Made by a program: the position numbers and the translations under genes. A stretch of DNA of 46,839 bases from positions 1-46,839 of the forward strand of contig NZ_FQUI01000014.1 of the NCBI RefSeq assembly GCF_900129175.1, read 5' to 3'. Source of the DNA: Marinitoga hydrogenitolerans DSM 16785. Its GTDB lineage: Bacteria > Thermotogota > Thermotogae > Petrotogales > Petrotogaceae. Positions 16,101-24,139 of this stretch are shown piece by piece; position 1 is the stretch's first letter; each line of letters starts with the position of its first letter. The notes beneath the pieces were generated by a model, which saw only the letters and a program-made list of their open reading frames with translations, was not told where the DNA came from and did no database searches.

Positions 16101-17456
16101 TTATTCAACAATATTTGATGGACTTAAATTCATATTAAATACATATTCTATAGATCTTCTAAGTAATAAAACAAACCATTCACTATCATTGTTAGGATTT
16201 TCCACATAATATTCAAGTGGAGTGGTTGAAGCTATAACTCTACCATTTCCATATCTATATTCAATATATGTTGAATATTGTTCATATGATGTTGATTCTT
16301 TAATAAATACTACAAGATTTTCTATATCACTATCTTCTAAATTATCAAATCCTCCATGACTTGCATAATTTCCATATAAAGAACGTTCATTTGGAAATTC
16401 ATATAATAAAGGATGTGTTTTATTTACAATTTCATTGTAATTATCATAATAATCTCTCCAAGTCACACCACCTGGAAGTGTTCCGGTAAAATCTCCACCA
16501 TTCCAACCATTATCACAAGCAACCCAGAACAATGTTCCACCATTATTAACAAAAGAGTCGAATTTTTCGGAATTTGCTTTATATATATCATAAAAACTTG
16601 TTGACTGATCTCCTTCGATGATAATTGCCCAAGTTGGATCAAATGAATCAATACTATTTATATCATTAGAATTTTTGATTTCATATTGATTTATACCCAA
16701 ACCTTCTGTAAACCCTATATCAATTAAAATATTCGGAATTGCTTCTGGAGAACTCCAAGGTGCTAAATCTCTAAAAATAACAACATGTTCAGCAGCTTTC
16801 CTTAATATTAAATCTGGAGCATTAGTAGTTTTTGTATTTTCAATAATTATAGGAGCAGCATCTGACGAATAATTAGAATTCTCAGATGGATCACGAGCAT
16901 ATACAACATAATTACCAATAGGAATAAAATTGAAATAATAGTTACCTTCTTCATTAGAAAAAGTAAGCATTCCTGGTAATGGTTCTCCTTCTGGAGTTCT
17001 AATTTCTAATAAAATTCCACTATGAATACTCTTATCAATAAATTTCACATTACCTTCAAGCATTCCATAATCTCCTAATGGATAAAGAATTAAAGATGAA
17101 TCAAGAGTAATCTCAGATTCTTCTTTTACTTCAATGAATTGTTTAGTCGGAAAATATCCTTCATGTTCTGCTTTGATAATGTAATTTCCTGCAGGTATAT
17201 TTTCTATTTTAAAATTACCATTAGAATTAGTAATACTTTCTCCGATTTCAGATATAGTATTAATAGGGCTAAATCCTTCACCAGAACTTTCTAAGCCCTC
17301 TATAGAAACTTTTATATTCTCATGATTTTCGCTATTACTTAACTCCGCAACTCCGCCAATATTACTATTTCCCAATAAAGGATCTATTTTTTGACACGAT
17401 GAAATTAAAAATATCGAAAATAATAAAAGGATAATTGTATAAAAAATTTTTTTCAT
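16101..17456 (-). CDS. Multidomain lipoprotein: two regulatory-like beta-sandwiches plus a GATase-like domain
   Basis: A 451-residue lipoprotein (lipobox LISSC, Cys21). Two carboxypeptidase-regulatory-like domains follow (about 33-120 with NGNFKIENIPAGNYIIKAE, and about 130-217 with EGNYYFNFIPIGNYVVYA). The C-terminal part (about 222-440) resembles the class I glutamine-amidotransferase-like fold of ThuA/DUF4350-type proteins: FDPTWAIIIEGD, a strand-loop NGGTLFWVACDNGW, and YGNGRVIASTTPLEYY near the end. No convincing catalytic triad is visible, so a glycan- or ligand-binding role is as likely as enzymatic activity. Coupled to the upstream barrel-like gene, whose stop lies 11 bases before its ATG. 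Confidence 0.7.
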   Translation of the reverse strand: MKKIFYTIILLLFSIFLISSCQKIDPLLGNSNIGGVAELSNSENHENIKVSIEGLESSGEGFSPINTISEIGESITNSNGNFKIENIPAGNYIIKAEHEGYFPTKQFIEVKEESEITLDSSLILYPLGDYGMLEGNVKFIDKSIHSGILLEIRTPEGEPLPGMLTFSNEEGNYYFNFIPIGNYVVYARDPSENSNYSSDAAPIIIENTKTTNAPDLILRKAAEHVVIFRDLAPWSSPEAIPNILIDIGFTEGLGINQYEIKNSNDINSIDSFDPTWAIIIEGDQSTSFYDIYKANSEKFDSFVNNGGTLFWVACDNGWNGGDFTGTLPGGVTWRDYYDNYNEIVNKTHPLLYEFPNERSLYGNYASHGGFDNLEDSDIENLVVFIKESTSYEQYSTYIEYRYGNGRVIASTTPLEYYVENPNNDSEWFVLLLRRSIEYVFNMNLSPSNIVE

Positions 17457-17467
17457 ATTCTCCCCCC

Positions 17468-17938
17468 TTAAAATCTAAAACCTAAATTTGCAAAAATGCC
17501 ATAAATGCCAAAAGTTTGTTGAAAAGATAAATCAAATACAGTATTTATTCCACCTGAAATTACTAATGGACCTAAATATAATGCAATACCGGCTTTTGTC
17601 AAATACATCGTATAAGAATATAACGAAAATTTGTTATCATAAAACTGAATAATAGGACTTATTCCTCCATAAACTTTTAAATATTTTAATGGGATTTGCA
17701 ACAATATAAATGTTGTCGGTTGTAAATAAGTTATTTCTCCAGTTTCAATTATATCTGCAGGAGAAAATACACCTAATTCTAAACCAATTATACTTTTATC
17801 GGCAAATGTAACTTTCAGTCCATAAAAAGTTCTTTCATAACCAGATAATTCCATAAAATATGTACCTGATACTTCAAAACCAAATGATACAATACTAAGA
17901 ATAATAATAGATATTAATATAAATACTAATCTCTTCAT
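17468..17938 (-). CDS. Exported beta-barrel-like protein
   Basis: A 156-residue protein with a signal peptide (cleavage likely after SFG, about residue 20). The rest is short alternating hydrophobic beta-strands rich in Gly, Tyr and Phe, ending in NLGFRF. A C-terminal aromatic Phe is the usual sorting signal of outer-membrane barrels. At this length about eight strands are possible. No named family recognised. ATG follows AAGGAGGGGG. It is co-transcribed with the lipoprotein gene, suggesting a toga-associated pair. Confidence 0.6.
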   Translation of the reverse strand: MKRLVFILISIIILSIVSFGFEVSGTYFMELSGYERTFYGLKVTFADKSIIGLELGVFSPADIIETGEITYLQPTTFILLQIPLKYLKVYGGISPIIQFYDNKFSLYSYTMYLTKAGIALYLGPLVISGGINTVFDLSFQQTFGIYGIFANLGFRF

Positions 17939-18081
17939 GCTCCCCCTCCTTTTTTAATAACATATTATAATTTTATCATCATTATATGAACATAAGGTTT
18001 CTAATTTTATTTAAATCTTTTTTGTAATTTAATATTATTTTTATATTAAATTTTAATTCACGAAAATGTAATTAACCACTA

Positions 18082-18110
18082 TTGACAAAATGTCACTATT
18101 GATATATAAT
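18082..18110 (+). promoter_or_regulatory. Consensus promoter with operator-like repeats, padR-type gene
   Basis: TTGACA (18082-18087), 17 bases, TATAAT (18105-18110): a perfect sigma-A promoter. An inverted repeat TGACA-N3-TGTCA (18083-18095) covers the -35, and CACTATTGA occurs twice as a direct repeat (18077-18085, 18094-18102). Such a strong promoter before a PadR-type repressor suggests autorepression through one of these repeats. Confidence 0.75.
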
Positions 18111-18129
18111 AATTATTGGAGGTTAGATT

Positions 18130-18498
18130 ATGAAAAAAAATTGCCCAAGGTTTAAAGGTGCTGATTTATTAAGTGGCTATTTATTACTTTTCTTAAAACA
18201 ACAGCCCACTCATGGTTACCTTTTATCAACAAAACTCAAAAATTTAGGATTTGAAATAACGGATCCCGCAATAATCTATAGGCATTTAAAAAAAATGGAA
18301 AATTTTGGATTGATATATTCAAAAATACATCCTGGAAAAGATGGTCCACCAAAAAAAGTTTTTTATATTACTGATGACGGTAAAAACTATTTAAAAGAAA
18401 TTATAAGAAATATAGAAAATAGAATAATTGTATTGAAACAATTTTTAAACGAATATGAAAGGAGTGAAAACAATGAAGATAGCAATTCCGTTAATTGA
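18130..18498 (+). CDS. PadR family transcriptional regulator
   Basis: A 122-residue winged-helix protein. The PadR domain spans about 12-85: GYLLLFLKQQPTHGYLLSTKL, then TDPAIIYRHLKKMENFGLIYS (recognition helix) and the wing GPPKKVFYITDDGK. The short C-terminal helix (about 88-112) would form the dimer, as in PadR-s1 proteins. GGAGG at 18118-18122. The last 26 bases overlap the NifX-like gene, so the two are translated together and that protein may supply or depend on the regulator's signal. Confidence 0.85.
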   Translation: MKKNCPRFKGADLLSGYLLLFLKQQPTHGYLLSTKLKNLGFEITDPAIIYRHLKKMENFGLIYSKIHPGKDGPPKKVFYITDDGKNYLKEIIRNIENRIIVLKQFLNEYERSENNEDSNSVN

Positions 18499-18862
18499 AA
18501 ATTTAGGAGAAGATTCAAGAATTAGCGAACATTTTGGACATGCACCATATTTTGGATTTATAAATTTAAAAGAAGATAAAAATTACGATTTAAATATTAT
18601 CAAAAATCCTTTAATGGAACATAGTCCAGGTGAAGTTCCAGCTTATCTTCATGAGAATGGTGTTAATTTGTTAATAGCAAAAGGCATTGGTGGAAGAGCT
18701 ATAACTTTTTTTGAACAATTAGGAATACAAGTTATACGTGGAGCTAATGGCAAGGTTAAAGAAATTATGGAAGCATTAAAGGAAAATATGTTAAAAGATA
18801 GAGAGTATAAAGTGAAAGAACATTTTCATGAACATGTCAATCATGATTGTAAGAATCATTAA
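18473..18862 (+). CDS. NifX/NifB-C family (dinitrogenase Fe-Mo cofactor-like) protein with His tail
   Basis: A 129-residue protein of the RNase-H-like fold seen in NifX, NafY and many free-standing proteins of anaerobes. Family features are KIAIPLIENLGEDSRISEHFGHAPYF (about 2-27), PAYLHENGVNLLIAKGIGGRA (about 56-76) and GANGKVKEIMEAL. The C-terminus adds HFHEHVNHDCKNH (about 117-129), five His and one Cys in 13 residues, probably a metal-binding tail. No nitrogenase genes are present, so a role in metal or Fe-S cluster handling is more likely. ATG 18473 follows AAAGGAG inside the padR-type gene. Confidence 0.83.
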   Translation: MKIAIPLIENLGEDSRISEHFGHAPYFGFINLKEDKNYDLNIIKNPLMEHSPGEVPAYLHENGVNLLIAKGIGGRAITFFEQLGIQVIRGANGKVKEIMEALKENMLKDREYKVKEHFHEHVNHDCKNH

Positions 18863-18948
18863 AAAATGTTTATTCATAAATACTTGAAGATTTTTATTAG
18901 ATTTTTTTAATAAAAATTATTGATTTGCTATTTTCAATTAAAACTAAT

Positions 18949-18983
18949 AAAAATCCCCTTATTTAACAAAGGGGATTTTTTTA
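18949..18983 (+). terminator. Terminator between the NifX-like and chemoreceptor genes
   Basis: Twelve-bp stem (AAAAATCCCCTT and complement), eight-base loop, T run. It also reads as a T-tailed hairpin on the minus strand and so can serve both converging genes. Confidence 0.9.
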
Positions 18984-19003
18984 TATATAGCTTTTATATA
19001 ATT

Positions 19004-20662
19004 TTAAAATTTGAACTCAGACAGAGCATTATTTAGAAGATCTACACTTGTTTGCAAATCTTCAGCAATTTCAGCTAAATTATCTGCCATATTCTGTATT
19101 TCTCCACTTGATTCTCTCATATTACTAATATTTTCAAAATATTTATTTAAAGATTCATTCACATTGGTAAATGCTTCTGCGATTGTTTGAGATGATGCAT
19201 TTTGCTCCTCAGCTGAAGCAGCTAATGTTTGTGCTCTTTCAGAAAGAATTGACGTTTGGGTTAAAATTTTATTCAATTCTGTATTTAAAGAAGAAGAGTT
19301 TTCTGTAACTTTTTCCATTGTATCTTTTACAGTGTATATTTGTGTTGTAGATTTATCAACATTCGTTTTTATAGAACCTAATATGCTGGAAATTTCATCT
19401 GTAGCATTACGAGTTTCTTCAGCCAACTTTCTTATTTCATCAGCAACTACTGCAAAACCCTTTCCGGCTTCTCCAGCTCTAGCAGCTTCTATTGCCGCAT
19501 TTAACGCAAGCAAATTTGTTTGTTCAGCAATGTTTGAAACTTGTGCAATAACTTCAGTTATTTTACTAGCATAATTTTCTAATTCTTTTATTTCATCAAT
19601 TGTTTTTAAAGTTTCATTAACCGCATTTTTTATCGATATATCCAATGATTGCATAACATCTTTTCCATCATTTGTTGCTTGTTCTAAAATACTAGCTACA
19701 TTGGCAAGTTCTATTGCCGCATTGGCAACCTCGTCGGTAGAACGGGAAATTTCTTTTATTGAATCTCTAGTTCTATCTGTTTCACTTTCCATAACTTTTG
19801 CTTCTTCTGCCATCATATCAAAAGCTGCTTTAAATTCTTCAATAATTGCATTTGATTCTTGAGCACTTCCAGAAACATTATCTGAAGAAATTTTTATACT
19901 TTCCATACTTCTTTTTATAAAATCAAATGTTGGCCTCAATTTTTCCCCAACAAGATAATACATTTTTTTTGCAATAATACCAATTTCATCATTTGATGTA
20001 ATATTAGCAGAAACTGTTAAGTCACCTTCAGCTATTTTTTCAAGATCTTTTAAAGGAGATAAAGATTTTTTAAGAATATAAATAGCATAAATCCCTGTTA
20101 ATAATGATATTAAAAATAACACTAGTTGAAGGTTTTTCATAAATGAAACCTTTTTTTCTGATTCAAGCTGAAACAAAGTAACCCCTTTATTCATTTCAAC
20201 TAATAATGGTATATTATTTGATAAAAGATAGTCTAAAGATTCTTTATTGTCTGATTTTATAAATTCATCCATATGAAATTTAAAAGTTACCCAAAAATCT
20301 TTAACTTTTTCAAGTTGTTGTTTTACATTTTCTGATGCCGGTGGAACATCTACTAATTTTTCCCACGCAAGATCAAAAGGGGCTTTTCCTCCATCTTTTA
20401 ATGCATTTAATGTTGTATCAAAAACTTTAATTGTGTTTAACAAGCTTTCTTTAGTTTTATCATCCTTAAAAAGATAATACGTTAAAGCCTCTTTTGTCAT
20501 TCTTTGAGTTAACATCCTTTGTCTCCCAGCCAAGTTTATTACGAGTCCATCTGTTTTTTGAAGATTAGTAATATATAGAGTTGAAAAATAAGTAAACAAT
20601 GATATTAAGACAAATAATGCTATAGGTATTCCTAATTTAATATAAAGACTCTGTTTTTTCAT
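19004..20662 (-). CDS. Methyl-accepting chemotaxis protein with PilJ-type sensor
   Basis: A 552-residue chemoreceptor. Two membrane helices (about 10-32 and 176-198) bracket a periplasmic PilJ-like domain that opens [14 protein letters not shown], as in NarX/PilJ sensors. A HAMP region (about 199-250) leads to the cytoplasmic coiled coil. The highly conserved hairpin tip that contacts CheW/CheA is [19 protein letters not shown]. No C-terminal CheR-binding pentapeptide is present. ATG 20662 follows GAGGGGG. Own promoter and terminator. The ligand is unknown. Confidence 0.93.
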   Translation of the reverse strand: MKKQSLYIKLGIPIALFVLISLFTYFSTLYITNLQKTDGLVINLAGRQRMLTQRMTKEALTYYLFKDDKTKESLLNTIKVFDTTLNALKDGGKAPFDLAWEKLVDVPPASENVKQQLEKVKDFWVTFKFHMDEFIKSDNKESLDYLLSNNIPLLVEMNKGVTLFQLESEKKVSFMKNLQLVLFLISLLTGIYAIYILKKSLSPLKDLEKIAEGDLTVSANITSNDEIGIIAKKMYYLVGEKLRPTFDFIKRSMESIKISSDNVSGSAQESNAIIEEFKAAFDMMAEEAKVMESETDRTRDSIKEISRSTDEVANAAIELANVASILEQATNDGKDVMQSLDISIKNAVNETLKTIDEIKELENYASKITEVIAQVSNIAEQTNLLALNAAIEAARAGEAGKGFAVVADEIRKLAEETRNATDEISSILGSIKTNVDKSTTQIYTVKDTMEKVTENSSSLNTELNKILTQTSILSERAQTLAASAEEQNASSQTIAEAFTNVNESLNKYFENISNMRESSGEIQNMADNLAEIAEDLQTSVDLLNNALSEFKF

Positions 20663-20712
20663 ACCAATACCCCCTCAATCTTCTATGTGATAAACACATG
20701 CATGCTATATAC

Positions 20713-20740
20713 ATTATAATATAAAATTTATAAAAATCAA
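20713..20740 (-). promoter_or_regulatory. Promoter of the chemoreceptor gene
   Basis: TTGATT (20740-20735), 16-base spacer, TATAAT (20718-20713) on the minus strand, about 50 bases before the start. Confidence 0.65.
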
Positions 20741-20766
20741 CATTTTGTTAATAATAAAATTTAAAT

Positions 20767-21414
20767 TTATAAATTTCTATTACATAATTTTTTAAGTTTA
20801 CAATCTTCACAAATCGGTTTTTTCTTGCAAAATTTTTTTGAATGTTCTACGATTAATCCATGAAAATTTTTATATATTATTAAATCTTGTGGGATATTTT
20901 TTTCAAAATATTTTTTATATTCGTCATAAGTATTTTTTATGTTTAACCCTATTCTTGAAAATATTCTTTTTGTATATGCATCTATTACAAAACTCAATTT
21001 ATCAAAAGCATATAATAAAATAGAATCTGCAGTTTCTTTTCCTATACCTTTAATTTCTAATAATTCACTCCTTAATTCATTTTTACTTTTCACATTAACT
21101 TTTTCAAATGAAAATTTGTATTCTTTAAACCATTTTAAAAGGTTTTTTAAATACTGAACTTTTACTTTATAAAAACCAGAGGGTCTAATTAAAATTTCAA
21201 GTCTTTCATCTGGAATAATATATAATTTTTCTGGGTTCATCAAATTAGCTGATTTTATATTATCCAAAGATTTTTTAACATTGTTCCAATTGGTATTTTG
21301 GGTTAATAATGCTCCAATCATTATCTCAAATTTAGTATCTCCAGGCCACCAACCTTCTGGTATATCATATAATTTTAGTAATTTATTATATATTTCCATT
21401 AAATCAATAGACAT
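20767..21414 (-). CDS. HhH-GPD DNA glycosylase, endonuclease III-related (MagIII/COG2231-like)
   Basis: A 215-residue base-excision repair enzyme. The helix-hairpin-helix reads EIKGIGKETADSILL and the catalytic Asp145 lies in VIDAYTKR. The position of the lyase Lys of E. coli Nth (GVGRKTA) is Glu127 here, so it is probably a monofunctional glycosylase, as in MagIII-type 3-methyladenine glycosylases. A C-terminal [4Fe-4S] site is present as Cys196-x5-Cys202-x2-Cys205-x5-Cys211, one residue shorter in the first loop than in Nth. The ATG overlaps the dehydrogenase stop by 11 bases; its ribosome site (AGGAGA) is unusually distant, about 14 bases. Confidence 0.78.
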   Translation of the reverse strand: MSIDLMEIYNKLLKLYDIPEGWWPGDTKFEIMIGALLTQNTNWNNVKKSLDNIKSANLMNPEKLYIIPDERLEILIRPSGFYKVKVQYLKNLLKWFKEYKFSFEKVNVKSKNELRSELLEIKGIGKETADSILLYAFDKLSFVIDAYTKRIFSRIGLNIKNTYDEYKKYFEKNIPQDLIIYKNFHGLIVEHSKKFCKKKPICEDCKLKKLCNRNL

Positions 21415-22366
21415 TGTTTGGCGGAATCTCTCCTTTCAATGCTGTAATAATATTTTCAGCAACCATTTCAGCCATTTTATCTCTAGTTTCAAATGTTGCA
21501 CTTCCAGTATGTGGTGTTAATACAACATTATCAAGTTCTATTAATTCTTGTGGTATTTTTGGTTCTTCTTCATATACATCTAGACCGGCACCTGCAATTT
21601 TTCTCTCTTTTAAATATTTTATTAAAACCTTTTCATTAATAACAGGACCTCTCGCTGTATTTATAATAATTGTATTTGGTTTCATTAGACTAAATTCTTC
21701 TTCATCTAATAAATGATAAGTTTCTTCAGTAAGTGGTGTATGCAAGGATATATAATCAGATTCTTTTATTAAAGTTTTAAGATCAGCATATTCAATACCT
21801 AAATTCTTTTCTTCATTTTCAGAAAGTCTGTTTCTTTTATAGTATAACACTTTCATTTCAAATCCTTTTGCTCTCTTTGCCATTTCTTTTCCTATTCTAC
21901 CCATTCCGATAATACCTAATGTTTTACCCTTAATATCATAACCCAAAAATAATTTTGGTCTCCAACCTACAAAATTACCTTCTCTAACAAATTTATCGCT
22001 TTCCACAATTTTTCTTGCAACAGCAAATAATAAGGCCCAGGCTAAATCTGCTGTAGCATCACTTAAAACTCCAGGTGTATTAGTTACAAATATTCCCGCT
22101 TTTTTAGCTGCCTCAACATCAATATTATTATATCCTACAGCATAATTAGAAATTATTTTTAATTTTCCTTTTCCCGCTTCAATAATTTCTTTATTAATAT
22201 TATCACTTAATAATGTAATTAAAGCATCATAATTTTTTGCTAACTCAATTATCTCTTCATGACTTAAAGTTCTATCTTCTTTGTTAATCCAGAGTTCAAA
22301 ACCTGCTTCAGTCAATTTTTTTTCTGCTATTTCAGGTATTTCATAAGTAAATGCAACCTTTGCCAT
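21404..22366 (-). CDS. D-2-hydroxyacid dehydrogenase (glyoxylate/hydroxypyruvate reductase type)
   Basis: A 320-residue NAD(P)-dependent enzyme of the GyaR/glycerate dehydrogenase group. The dinucleotide site is GMGRIG (154-159). Catalytic residues are Arg239 (NTARGPVI), Glu268 (DVYEEEP) and His286 (LTPHTGSA). After the second Rossmann strand the residues are KRNR (177-180) instead of an acidic residue, which points to NADPH. ATG follows GGAGG. It overlaps the DNA glycosylase gene, with no functional link expected. A TATAAT lies at 22403-22398, partly inside the tRNA terminator, so read-through from the tRNA may contribute. Confidence 0.88.
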   Translation of the reverse strand: MAKVAFTYEIPEIAEKKLTEAGFELWINKEDRTLSHEEIIELAKNYDALITLLSDNINKEIIEAGKGKLKIISNYAVGYNNIDVEAAKKAGIFVTNTPGVLSDATADLAWALLFAVARKIVESDKFVREGNFVGWRPKLFLGYDIKGKTLGIIGMGRIGKEMAKRAKGFEMKVLYYKRNRLSENEEKNLGIEYADLKTLIKESDYISLHTPLTEETYHLLDEEEFSLMKPNTIIINTARGPVINEKVLIKYLKERKIAGAGLDVYEEEPKIPQELIELDNVVLTPHTGSATFETRDKMAEMVAENIITALKGEIPPNNVY

Positions 22367-22403
22367 AATTCCACCTCCATAACAAAATCTATTTTATATT
22401 ATA

Positions 22404-22433
22404 ACAAAAAAACCGGCCTTATTAAAGCCGGTT
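22404..22433 (-). terminator. Terminator after tRNA-Leu
   Basis: Seven-bp GC-rich stem AACCGGC/GCCGGTT followed on the minus strand by TTTTTTT. Confidence 0.85.
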
Positions 22434-22439
22434 GAAATT

Positions 22440-22528
22440 TGGTGCCGAGAGTGGGACTTGAACCCACACGAGGTTTCACCCTCAGTGGATTTTGAGTCCA
22501 CCGCGTCTGCCAATTCCGCCATCTCGGC
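22440..22528 (-). tRNA. tRNA-Leu (anticodon CAA)
   Basis: Class II tRNA of 89 nt including an encoded CCA. Acceptor stem GCCGAGA/TCTCGGC with discriminator A. The anticodon loop CTCAAAA gives CAA (22494-22492), reading the Leu codon UUG. A long variable arm (GAGGGTGAAACCTC) and GGTTCAAGTCC T-arm are present. Transcribed from its own consensus promoter and followed by a T-tailed terminator. Confidence 0.97.
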
Positions 22529-22540
22529 AAAACCAAATTT

Positions 22541-22569
22541 ATTATACCATTAAATATTCTTTTAGTCAA
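22541..22569 (-). promoter_or_regulatory. Promoter of tRNA-Leu
   Basis: TTGACT (22569-22564), exactly 17 bases, TATAAT (22546-22541), ending 12 bases before the tRNA. Confidence 0.85.
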
Positions 22570-22632
22570 GGGCAAATAAAAAAATTAAATAATTTTAAAA
22601 AACAAAGTAATTTAATATTATAATTTCTTTTA

Positions 22633-23004
22633 TTATTCTATAAAGATTTTTACTACATCTCCGCTTTCAGTATTAACATCTACAATATTCTCTCCTTCAA
22701 ATTCATCAAAATTGATATTTTCTAGTGCTTCAACTATTTGATCTACTTGTTCTTTACTTATGTTTGCTCCTTGTTGAGCTAATCCTAAAGGTATTAATGC
22801 TTTTGCCATTTTTATTAATCCTAATGGAATTTTCACGTTAACTTTATCACCATCTCCTGAATTAACCTTAATAACTAATTTTCTTTTTGTATTGATTTTT
22901 TCTTTTTTTGTTTCAAAAAATGCTTCTATTAATTCTGCTGCTTCTTCAACTTCAATTTTATTTTCTTTAACCATAAACAAAATTCTTACCAATTCTTCTT
23001 TCAT
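22633..23004 (-). CDS. YvlB-like SHOCT-like domain protein
   Basis: A 123-residue soluble protein. The N-terminal helical hairpin (about 1-32, RILFMVKENKIEVEEAAELIEAF) matches the SHOCT-like domain found at the start of YvlB-type proteins. The remainder (about 42-123) is a beta/alpha domain, VIKVNSGDGDKVNVKIPLG ... GENIVDVNTESGDVVKIFIE, that closely resembles the C-terminal half of the protein at 23419-23946. It is the last gene of a three-gene operon with a DUF2089 regulator between the two paralogues. Function unknown; modulation of the regulator or a membrane partner is an inference. Confidence 0.7.
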   Translation of the reverse strand: MKEELVRILFMVKENKIEVEEAAELIEAFFETKKEKINTKRKLVIKVNSGDGDKVNVKIPLGLIKMAKALIPLGLAQQGANISKEQVDQIVEALENINFDEFEGENIVDVNTESGDVVKIFIE

Positions 23005-23009
23005 CCTTT

Positions 23010-23405
23010 TTACCCCCTTAATGATTTTAATTTTTCAACAGCTTCTTTAGGTTTTAATAAACCTTTTTCAAGATCATCTAGTATTTTCTTTTTTTCTGAA
23101 GATATTATTTCTTCTTCGGTTTTATTTTGTATTTCATCATTAGATGAATATCCCAAATCTTGCAATAATTTATTGAATTTATTTAATACTGTCGGATAAG
23201 AGACTTTTAAAATTTCAGATACTTTAGAAAGATTACCACGATTTAACAAATAAAGCCTTAAAAATTCAACGTTTTCATTACTTAAAGATGCAAATTCATT
23301 CATTTCAAAATTACCTTCTAATTTAGAATTACAATTTGAACATCTTAAAACTTCTATATTCATTTTTCCATAACACACCGGACAAATAGTTGGTGCTTTA
23401 TACAT
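23010..23405 (-). CDS. DUF2089 protein: zinc ribbon plus helix-turn-helix
   Basis: A 131-residue likely DNA-binding protein. The N-terminal zinc ribbon is CPVC...CSNC (about residues 9-28). A helix-turn-helix follows (about 46-85: LRLYLLNRGNLSKVSEILKVSYPTVLNKFNKLL). A C-terminal SHOCT-like helical pair (KKILDDLEKGLLKPKEAVEKLKSL) closes the chain. DUF2089 proteins are presumed regulators. I start at ATG 23405, nine bases after AAGGAG; the earlier ATG is directly adjacent to that site and cannot use it. The upstream gene's stop overlaps the ribosome site, so translation is coupled. Confidence 0.75.
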   Translation of the reverse strand: MYKAPTICPVCYGKMNIEVLRCSNCNSKLEGNFEMNEFASLSNENVEFLRLYLLNRGNLSKVSEILKVSYPTVLNKFNKLLQDLGYSSNDEIQNKTEEEIISSEKKKILDDLEKGLLKPKEAVEKLKSLRG

Positions 23406-23418
23406 TTTATCCATCTCC

Positions 23419-23946
23419 TTAAGCAACATAAATTTTTATTTTGGTTTTGCCTCCATCTGTTTCAACATCTACAAAATCTCCATAAAAATCAAAAAGATAA
23501 TCTACAGATTCAATAATAGCATTTACTGCTTCATCTATATCAAAATCAATATATTTATTTTCTTTTTTTAATTTTGATATAATCGCTTTTTTTAATAGTG
23601 GTTTAAAACTATATAATAGAGGTTTCATAGATAACAAAATTCCTAATGGAAAAACGAGATTGACTTTTGTTTCATCAGTAATAACTTTAATAACAAATTT
23701 TGTTCCAACTGGATATTTTATTTTCTCTGAAATTATATTTGCGGCGGTTTCAGAATCATTCTCATCAATTATTTTTTTTATTGAAGTTCTTAAAAAAGTT
23801 TTCTGTATAGTCTTTCTTTTAAATGCTTTATAATAAGTATATAATATATATAAACCCAAACCAATAAAAAAAGATGCCCAAAAAATCTTAGCTCCCCAAA
23901 AAAATAAAATAATACCATATAAAATCATTAATATCGCCCCAACCAT
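23419..23946 (-). CDS. Membrane protein with a domain paralogous to 22633-23004
   Basis: A 175-residue protein with one or two N-terminal membrane helices (about 2-40), then a cytoplasmic part. Residues about 82-175 (FVIKVITDETKVNLVFPLGILLS ... GDFVDVETDGGKTKIKIYVA) repeat the domain of the last gene of this operon, including the closing VDVxTxxG...KIxI strand pair. A membrane-anchored and a soluble copy therefore flank the DUF2089 regulator. First gene of the operon, GGAGG ribosome site, consensus promoter. No known name. Confidence 0.65.
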   Translation of the reverse strand: MVGAILMILYGIILFFWGAKIFWASFFIGLGLYILYTYYKAFKRKTIQKTFLRTSIKKIIDENDSETAANIISEKIKYPVGTKFVIKVITDETKVNLVFPLGILLSMKPLLYSFKPLLKKAIISKLKKENKYIDFDIDEAVNAIIESVDYLFDFYGDFVDVETDGGKTKIKIYVA

Positions 23947-23966
23947 ATCATCACCTCCATAATAAT

Positions 23967-23995
23967 ATTATAAATTATTTTTTATATTTTGTCAA
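23967..23995 (-). promoter_or_regulatory. Consensus promoter of the DUF2089 module
   Basis: TTGACA (23995-23990), 17 bases, TATAAT (23972-23967): a perfect match, suggesting high basal expression unless repressed. Confidence 0.8.
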
Positions 23996-24080
23996 GTGTT
24001 ATTTTATAATTTTATAATTTATTCTTTTTAATTTTTATATCTTTTCTTAATAATAGGAAAAAATCAAATTATAATATATA

Positions 24081-24109
24081 TTGTTTTTTGTCTTTTTATA
24101 TGATATAAT
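24081..24109 (+). promoter_or_regulatory. Promoter of the ZnuA-like gene
   Basis: TTGTTT (24081-24086), 17 bases, TATAAT (24104-24109), about 30 bases before the start codon. Confidence 0.6.
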
Positions 24110-24139
24110 ACCTATTGACTAAAATTACGGAGGTAAAAT

